A stretch of DNA of 64,000 bases, taken from the NCBI RefSeq assembly GCF_000701365.1, contig NZ_JNIK01000013.1, forward strand, positions 310,001 through 374,000, in the 5' to 3' direction. Under the pieces are notes generated by a model. The model was not told where the DNA came from. It did no database searches and worked only from the letters and a program-made list of their open reading frames with translations. Positions 59,822 to 64,000 of this stretch are shown here, one piece after another; the stretch's first letter is position 1, and the number at the start of each line of letters is the position of its first letter. This DNA is from Blastococcus sp. URHD0036. GTDB lineage: Bacteria; Actinomycetota; Actinomycetes; Mycobacteriales; Geodermatophilaceae. The translations under genes were made by a program, and so were the position numbers.

Positions 59822-60774
59822 GCCGCCTCCAGGGGGATCTCGTCGGTGGGCCGGCCGGTGAGGGTCAGGAAGACCTCGTCGAGGCTCGGCAGGTGCAGGG
59901 AGAGCTCGCTCACCGGGACGCCGGCCCGCTGCAGCCGGGTGGTGAGCTCGGGCAGCAGCGCGTCGTCGGCCACCCGGCAGGTGAGGTCGCCGCGGTCGCT
60001 GACCGCCGGCGCGCCGCCGGTCAGCTCGGTGAGCAGCCGCGCGACGTCGCCGGCACGGGCGGGGTCCACGGGCCGGACGCGCAGCCGCTGGCCGCCGACG
60101 TGGTGCTTGAGGCCGTCGGGGGTGTCGTGGGCGATGACCCGGCCGCGGTCGATGACGGTGATGTCGTCGGCGAGGGCGTCGGCCTCCTCCAGGTACTGCG
60201 TGGTCAGCAGCACCGTGGCGCCGTCGGCGACCACCCGGCGGACGACGTCCCACATCTCCTCGCGCTTGGCCGGGTCGAGCCCGGTGGTCGGCTCGTCGAG
60301 GAAGATCACCGACGGCCGGCCGACGAGGCTGGCCGCGAGGTCCAGCCGCCGGCGCATGCCGCCGCTGTAGGTCTTCGCGGTGCGGGCGGCGGCCTCGGTG
60401 AGGTCGAACCACTCGAGCAGCTCGACGGCCCGCGCCCGGGCCTCGCGGGTGCGCAGCCCGAGCAGCTGGCCGATGAGCAGCAGGTTCTGGGTGCCGGTCA
60501 GGTCCTCGTCGACCGAGGCGTACTGCCCGGTCAGCCCGATCAGCGAGCGGACGGCGGCCGGGTCGGCCAGCACGTCGCGGCCGGCGATGCGGGCGCTGCC
60601 GGAGTCGGGCTGCACCAGGGTGGCCAGCACCCGGACCGCCGTCGTCTTGCCCGCGCCGTTGGGCCCGAGCACACCCAGCACCGTGCCCTCGCGGGCGTGC
60701 AGGTCGACACCGGCCAGCGCCTGCGTCGTCCCGAACCGCTTGGTGAGGCCCTCGGCCTCGATCGCCATGGTCAT
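59818..60774 (-). CDS. ABC transporter ATP-binding protein, DrrA type (second system)
   Basis: A 318-residue NBD with Walker A GPNGAGKT at 37-44, Q-loop LTGQYASVDEDLTG, signature YSGGMRRRLDLA and Walker B VIFLDEPTTGLDPAKRE, plus the DrrA C-terminal domain. ATG 60774 follows AGGGG. A paralogue of the exporter ATPase at 27818, with a similar C-terminal extension (SLDEVFLTLTGRPTDE). Substrate unknown; drug or lipid efflux is likely. Confidence 0.92.
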   Translation of the reverse strand: MTMAIEAEGLTKRFGTTQALAGVDLHAREGTVLGVLGPNGAGKTTAVRVLATLVQPDSGSARIAGRDVLADPAAVRSLIGLTGQYASVDEDLTGTQNLLLIGQLLGLRTREARARAVELLEWFDLTEAAARTAKTYSGGMRRRLDLAASLVGRPSVIFLDEPTTGLDPAKREEMWDVVRRVVADGATVLLTTQYLEEADALADDITVIDRGRVIAHDTPDGLKHHVGGQRLRVRPVDPARAGDVARLLTELTGGAPAVSDRGDLTCRVADDALLPELTTRLQRAGVPVSELSLHLPSLDEVFLTLTGRPTDEIPLEAA

Positions 60775-60834
60775 GGTTCCCCTCTCGTCGCCGCCGACGA
60801 TGCGGGGAGGCGCTGGCACGGGGCGCACACGGCG

Positions 60835-60862
60835 CTGACACAAGTCGCGTGCGCCGTGTCAG
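60835..60862. promoter_or_regulatory. Dyad in the DrrA-DinB divergent spacer
   Basis: CTGACAC (60835-60841) and GTGTCAG (60856-60862) form a 7-bp inverted repeat with a 14-base spacer; a second 9-bp repeat (ACACGGCGC/GCGCCGTGT) overlaps it. It may be an operator of the ABC genes. Confidence 0.35.
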
Positions 60863-60885
60863 GAGCGGGTGCGAGGGTGGCCGGC

Positions 60886-61392
60886 GTGCGCATCGATCCC
60901 CCCAAGGACGCCTCCGAGACCGTCCAGCTGACCGGCTTCCTCACCTACCAGCGGGACACGATGCTGCTGAAGACCGAGGGGCTCGCCCGCGAGCAGCTGG
61001 GCCGGCGGCTGCCGTCGTCGTCCCTCACCCTCGCCGGCCTCGTCCACCACCTGGCGCTGGTCGAGGAGTCGTGGGCGGTCGAGCGCTTCGCCGGTCAGCC
61101 GTCGCCCGAGCCGTGGGCGGGGATCGACTGGGAGGCCACCCCCGACTGGGAGTTCGACCGGGCGCTCGACCTCGACCCCGAGGAGCTGCGCGAGCGCTAC
61201 CGGCTGGCCTGCCGGCGGACCGACGAGGTCGTCGCCGCGACCGGGGACCTCGACGCGCTGTCCGTGCCGCTCCCCGACGGCCAGCGGTTCAGCCTCCGGT
61301 GGATGCTGCTGCACCTGCTGGAGGAGACCTCGCGGCACAACGGCCACGCCGACCTGCTGCGTGAAGCGATCGACGGCGCCACCGGGGAGTGA
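60886..61392 (+). CDS. DinB/DUF664 family protein
   Basis: A 168-residue four-helix bundle. LTGFLTYQRDTMLLKTEGLAREQLG, LTLAGLVHHLALVEESWAVERFAG (His48-type metal ligand) and LRWMLLHLLEETSRHNGHADLLREAIDG (two His ligands) are the DUF664/DinB pattern. Family members are thiol-dependent metalloenzymes of varied function. GTG 60886 has GAGGGTGG upstream. Confidence 0.85.
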   Translation: MRIDPPKDASETVQLTGFLTYQRDTMLLKTEGLAREQLGRRLPSSSLTLAGLVHHLALVEESWAVERFAGQPSPEPWAGIDWEATPDWEFDRALDLDPEELRERYRLACRRTDEVVAATGDLDALSVPLPDGQRFSLRWMLLHLLEETSRHNGHADLLREAIDGATGE

Positions 61393-61398
61393 CCGGCC

Positions 61399-62028
61399 TC
61401 AGCGCGCCAGCTCGGTCGCCCAGGCGGCGACCGCGATCTCCCCCGTGGTGCCGAGGTCGACCCACATCGGCAGCACCTGGGCGGTGTCGCCGGGCACGGC
61501 TGCGACCCGGACCGCCTGCCCCTCCCCGATCTCGCCGTCGGTGACGGTCGCCGACCAGGAGATGCCGGTGACCGCACTCTCCCCCGGCTGCAGCAGGAGC
61601 GGCACGGGGCCGGGGTCGATGACCGTGTACGTCGACTCGTGGACCACGGCGACCGGCATCGGCGTCCCCGCGGCATCGAGGACGGCGACGTCGGCGTAGC
61701 CGGTGACGTCCCGCGGCTCCGTTCCGCAGTTGGTCACGGTGAGCACGGCGGCGCGGTGGCCGACGGCGGCGTCGACCGGTCCGGCGGTGATCCGCAGGCC
61801 GGCCGGCGAGCAGGTGGCCGGCGGCTGGGGCACGGGTGTCCCCGCGGGCGCGGGGGCCGCCTCCTCCGGGCTCGGCGCAGCGGTCGCGGTCGGCGCGGGT
61901 GCGATGCCGCCGGCGTCCGACCCGCCGGCGAGGGGACGCAGCGCGAGCAGGACGACCGCGGCCGGCACGACGACCGCGCCGGCGACCAGCGCGGGCAGCA
62001 GGCGGCGCGAGCGGGCGGGCGGCGGCAC
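61399..62028 (-). CDS. DUF4232-like membrane-anchored protein
   Basis: A 209-residue protein: N-terminal basic residues, a membrane helix (LLPALVAGAVVVPAAVVLLAL), a Pro/Ala/Glu-rich linker, then a beta domain (CSPAGLRITAGPVDAAVGHRAAVLTVTNCGTEPRDVTGYADVAVLDAAG) that fits DUF4232 with a pair of Cys. The start chosen is GTG 62028 because the GGAGG ribosome site directly abuts the ATG at 62037 and is 9 bases from the GTG; either is possible. Confidence 0.75.
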   Translation of the reverse strand: MPPPARSRRLLPALVAGAVVVPAAVVLLALRPLAGGSDAGGIAPAPTATAAPSPEEAAPAPAGTPVPQPPATCSPAGLRITAGPVDAAVGHRAAVLTVTNCGTEPRDVTGYADVAVLDAAGTPMPVAVVHESTYTVIDPGPVPLLLQPGESAVTGISWSATVTDGEIGEGQAVRVAAVPGDTAQVLPMWVDLGTTGEIAVAAWATELAR

Positions 62029-62057
62029 GCCGGCCATCCTCCCGGGGCGGGACGCGG

Positions 62058-63518
62058 TCAGCCGCGCGCCGCGCCCAGCCCGAGCAGCGCCGCGAGACCC
62101 AGCGCGCTGCGCGGGGCGTAGGCGGTGCGCCAGAGCCCGCCGTGCACGGCGGCGTGCGCCTCGTCCTGCCAGGGGTGCTCGTGCCGGGGCCCGCCGCCGG
62201 TCTGCAGGTCGTGGACGAGCAGCGCGGCCATGAGCACGTTGGAGGTCGCCGGCTCGAACACCTCGACGCCGAACCGGTGGGCACCGGCGTAGGCCGCCGC
62301 CAGCGCCCGGTTCTTGAGCACGGAGCGGGTGCGGGTGGGCGGCGCGACGTTCATCGAGACCGTCGTCCCGGCCGCCCGCGCGGTGGTCGCCCGCCAGCGC
62401 TGGAGCCGCTTGGCCAGCGCGTAGTTGGGCCCCTGCTGGGCGACGAGGCTGTCGTTGACCCCGGGTTCGGCACCGGGCACGTAGCCGCGCTGCAGCAGCC
62501 GGCCGGCGGTGACCGTGCGCAACGGCCGGACGAGCAGCTTCGCGGGGGTCGACCGGCCGGCGTAGGCGCGCACCGAGTGCTCGACCGCCTCCCGCGGGAC
62601 GGCGAAGACGTCGGTCGGCGTGGCGAGGAAGGCCAGGGCCAGGTCGGGGTGCTCCCGCTGCAGGCGCAGCGTCAGGGCGTCGACGGCGGTGGAGACGCGC
62701 ACGTTGTCCGCGCCGTCGGCGTAGACGTAGTTGCCGAGCACCAGGCTCCCCGGCAGGGCTGCAATCCACTCGGCGACCGCGGGCACCTCCCGCACCAGGT
62801 CGGCGCCGGCGGCCTCGGCGGGGTCGCCGTCGTCCCGGCCGGCCGGGACGACCAGCGTGCCCGCACCCCGGTCGGCGGTCTCCAGCACCCGCCGCCACAG
62901 CGGCGCCCGCGGAAGGTCGACGGCGGCCACCCGGGCGCCCCAGCGGAGCAGCGCGGTCAGCGGCCCCATCTCCGCGCCGGCACCGAGCACGACGATCGTC
63001 CGGTCGGGGACGGCGAGCCACTCGGGGTGGGCGGCGACGGCGCGGACCGCCTCGGCCGCGGACGGCTCCAGTGCGCCGGCCGTGACCCAGGCATCGAGCC
63101 GGCGGGCCAGGTCGTCGCCCCGGAGCCGCGCGCCGCGGAACGGAAGGGAGAGCTCCCGCTCGGGCTCGGCGGTGCCCCGCACCTCCCGCGTGCCGAGCGT
63201 CCGTCCGGCCGGTTCCGCGTCGAGGGAGGCCAGGGGTCGCTCCTCGCCGTCGGCCGCGACGCGCATCCGGTCGTGCAGCGAGGCGAGCCCGGCCGCGGCC
63301 AGGGTGCGCGCCGCCGCCGGATCGGCCAGCCCGGCCTCGACCAGCCGGCGGAAGTGCACGAGGTAGCCGCCCCGCCAGTTCGTCTCCTGCTCCGCGGCCC
63401 GCGCACCGGGCGGGTCGACCGGCCGCAGCGCGTCGGCGACGACCGCACGGCCGACCGCGGCGGTGCTGCGCCGGCCCTCGAGGTCTGCCGGGAACACGAC
63501 GCCGTCGTCGTCGGCCAT
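62058..63518 (-). CDS. Hypothetical protein with Rossmann-like motif
   Basis: A 486-residue cytosolic protein. WRGGYLVHFRRLVEAGLADPAAARTLA and LDAWVTAGALEPSAAEAVRAV are helical; DRTIVVLGAGAEMGPLTALLRWGARVAAVDLPR is a nucleotide-binding-like strand-loop-helix with a trailing acidic residue, seen in short-chain dehydrogenases and methyltransferases. The second half has NYVYADGADNVRVSTAVDAL and GVNDSLVAQQGPNYALAKRLQRW. I do not recognise a known function. GGAGG precedes ATG 63518, and it follows pepA by one base. Confidence 0.7.
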   Translation of the reverse strand: MADDDGVVFPADLEGRRSTAAVGRAVVADALRPVDPPGARAAEQETNWRGGYLVHFRRLVEAGLADPAAARTLAAAGLASLHDRMRVAADGEERPLASLDAEPAGRTLGTREVRGTAEPERELSLPFRGARLRGDDLARRLDAWVTAGALEPSAAEAVRAVAAHPEWLAVPDRTIVVLGAGAEMGPLTALLRWGARVAAVDLPRAPLWRRVLETADRGAGTLVVPAGRDDGDPAEAAGADLVREVPAVAEWIAALPGSLVLGNYVYADGADNVRVSTAVDALTLRLQREHPDLALAFLATPTDVFAVPREAVEHSVRAYAGRSTPAKLLVRPLRTVTAGRLLQRGYVPGAEPGVNDSLVAQQGPNYALAKRLQRWRATTARAAGTTVSMNVAPPTRTRSVLKNRALAAAYAGAHRFGVEVFEPATSNVLMAALLVHDLQTGGGPRHEHPWQDEAHAAVHGGLWRTAYAPRSALGLAALLGLGAARG

Positions 63519-63519
63519 G

Positions 63520-64000
63520 TCAGTCCTCCACGGTGGGCGTCGGGTCGACCGGCGCACCGGCCTCCAGCCAGCGCAGCAGCAGTCGGGCTCCGTACCCGGT
63601 GCCGCCCTTGACCACCTCGGCCTCGTCGGAGCCCGCGCGGGCCGGCCCGGCGATGTCGAGGTGGGCCCACGGCAGCTCCCCGGCGAAGGGCCTCAGGAAC
63701 AGCGCCGCCGTCGTCGCGCCGGGGTTGCCGGGTGCGTTGTTGGCGTCGGCGACGGTGCTCTCGAGGGTGTCGGCGTACTCCCCGGCCAACGGCATCCGCC
63801 ACACGCGTTCCCCGGAGTGGCCGGCGGCGGTGGTGAGGGCGTCGGCCAGCCCGTCGCTGGTGGCGTAGAGGCCCGCGGTGCGGGATCCCAGGGCGGACTT
63901 CATCGCGCCGGTGAGCGTGGCGACGTCGACCAGCACCGTCGCGCCCAGCTCCAGCCGCGCGTGGGCGAGGGCGTCGGCGAGCACCAGGCGGCCCTCGGCG
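63520..64000 (-). CDS. pepA: Leucyl aminopeptidase (M17), C-terminal part; start beyond window
   Basis: About 160 residues are visible at the right edge. AEGRLVLADAL is the end of the M17 signature NTDAEGRL, and DVATLTGAMKSALGSRTAGLYA, WRMPLAGEYADTLESTVADANN and GGTGYGARLLLRWLE are the rest of the catalytic domain with metal and substrate ligands. It removes N-terminal residues from peptides. The N-terminal domain and start lie past the right window edge. Confidence 0.9.
   Translation of the reverse strand, partial: AEGRLVLADALAHARLELGATVLVDVATLTGAMKSALGSRTAGLYATSDGLADALTTAAGHSGERVWRMPLAGEYADTLESTVADANNAPGNPGATTAALFLRPFAGELPWAHLDIAGPARAGSDEAEVVKGGTGYGARLLLRWLEAGAPVDPTPTVED

Noticed and set aside
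1-64000. Prophage, insertion sequence, CRISPR or biosynthetic megasynthase
   Set aside because: No integrase, transposase, repeat-spacer array or modular synthase reading frame is visible in any frame.

Overview
This is a very GC-rich chromosomal stretch (stop-poor on both strands, many GTG starts, 4-base GTGA/ATGA gene overlaps) from an actinobacterium. The sigE-rseA-htrA-tatB block with mrp and glgC/glgA close by matches the gene order I recall from mycobacteria. Taken with the minimal tad cluster, the DUF6492, DUF6766 and DUF4097 proteins and the Mrp type, it points to a free-living member of Geodermatophilaceae or a close relative; family level is inference. I see no rRNA, tRNA, insertion sequence, prophage or CRISPR array, and coding density is high throughout.

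Layout. 1-3.3 kb: a secreted intradiol-dioxygenase-like protein divergent from a beta-propeller lipoprotein, then a BrkB-type membrane protein. 3.3-8.0 kb (minus): a minimal tad pilus operon (tadA, tadB, tadC, a small pilin, two TadE-type proteins), preceded by a 425-base divergent spacer with two strong palindromes. 8.4-10.9 kb (plus): small envelope proteins, one with a frame break, and a DUF6492 protein. 10.9-20.5 kb (minus): a surface-polysaccharide locus of translationally coupled genes: flippase, GT2, a GT4-acetyltransferase fusion, a membrane-anchored GH16 glycanase, a GT-C-like membrane protein and a small membrane protein, plus a second GT2 with a zinc-ribbon microprotein. 20.6-26.3 kb: GGDEF/EAL c-di-GMP enzyme, ThDP decarboxylase and quinone-reductase-like oxidoreductase.

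26.4-29.6 kb (plus): a ribbon-helix-helix regulator, DUF4097 protein and DrrAB-type ABC exporter, with a palindromic operator filling the promoter spacer. 29.6-33.1 kb: acyl-CoA dehydrogenase and CitE-like lyase sharing a candidate operator, with two envelope genes between them. 33-38.8 kb: EamA exporter, PhzF, MgtE-like regulator, DUF1003, MGMT, AzlCD and an SRPBCC protein.

39-46 kb: mrp converges on the envelope-stress operon sigE-rseA-htrA-tatB. sigE has an ECF-type promoter and a tandem repeat upstream of it. An O-methyltransferase is divergent, followed by a LysR regulator divergent from a SurE-like lipoprotein. 46.3-50.4 kb: glycogen genes glgC and glgA with a ligase-like and a membrane protein.

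50.4-58.9 kb: GAF-ANTAR and PAS-GAF-PP2C signalling proteins, a lipoprotein / 30-residue microprotein / DUF6766 overlap chain, a CrtI-like oxidoreductase and a large SARP-type regulator. 59-64 kb: a second DrrAB exporter, a DinB protein, DUF4232, a Rossmann-like protein and the C-terminal part of leucyl aminopeptidase, running off the right edge.
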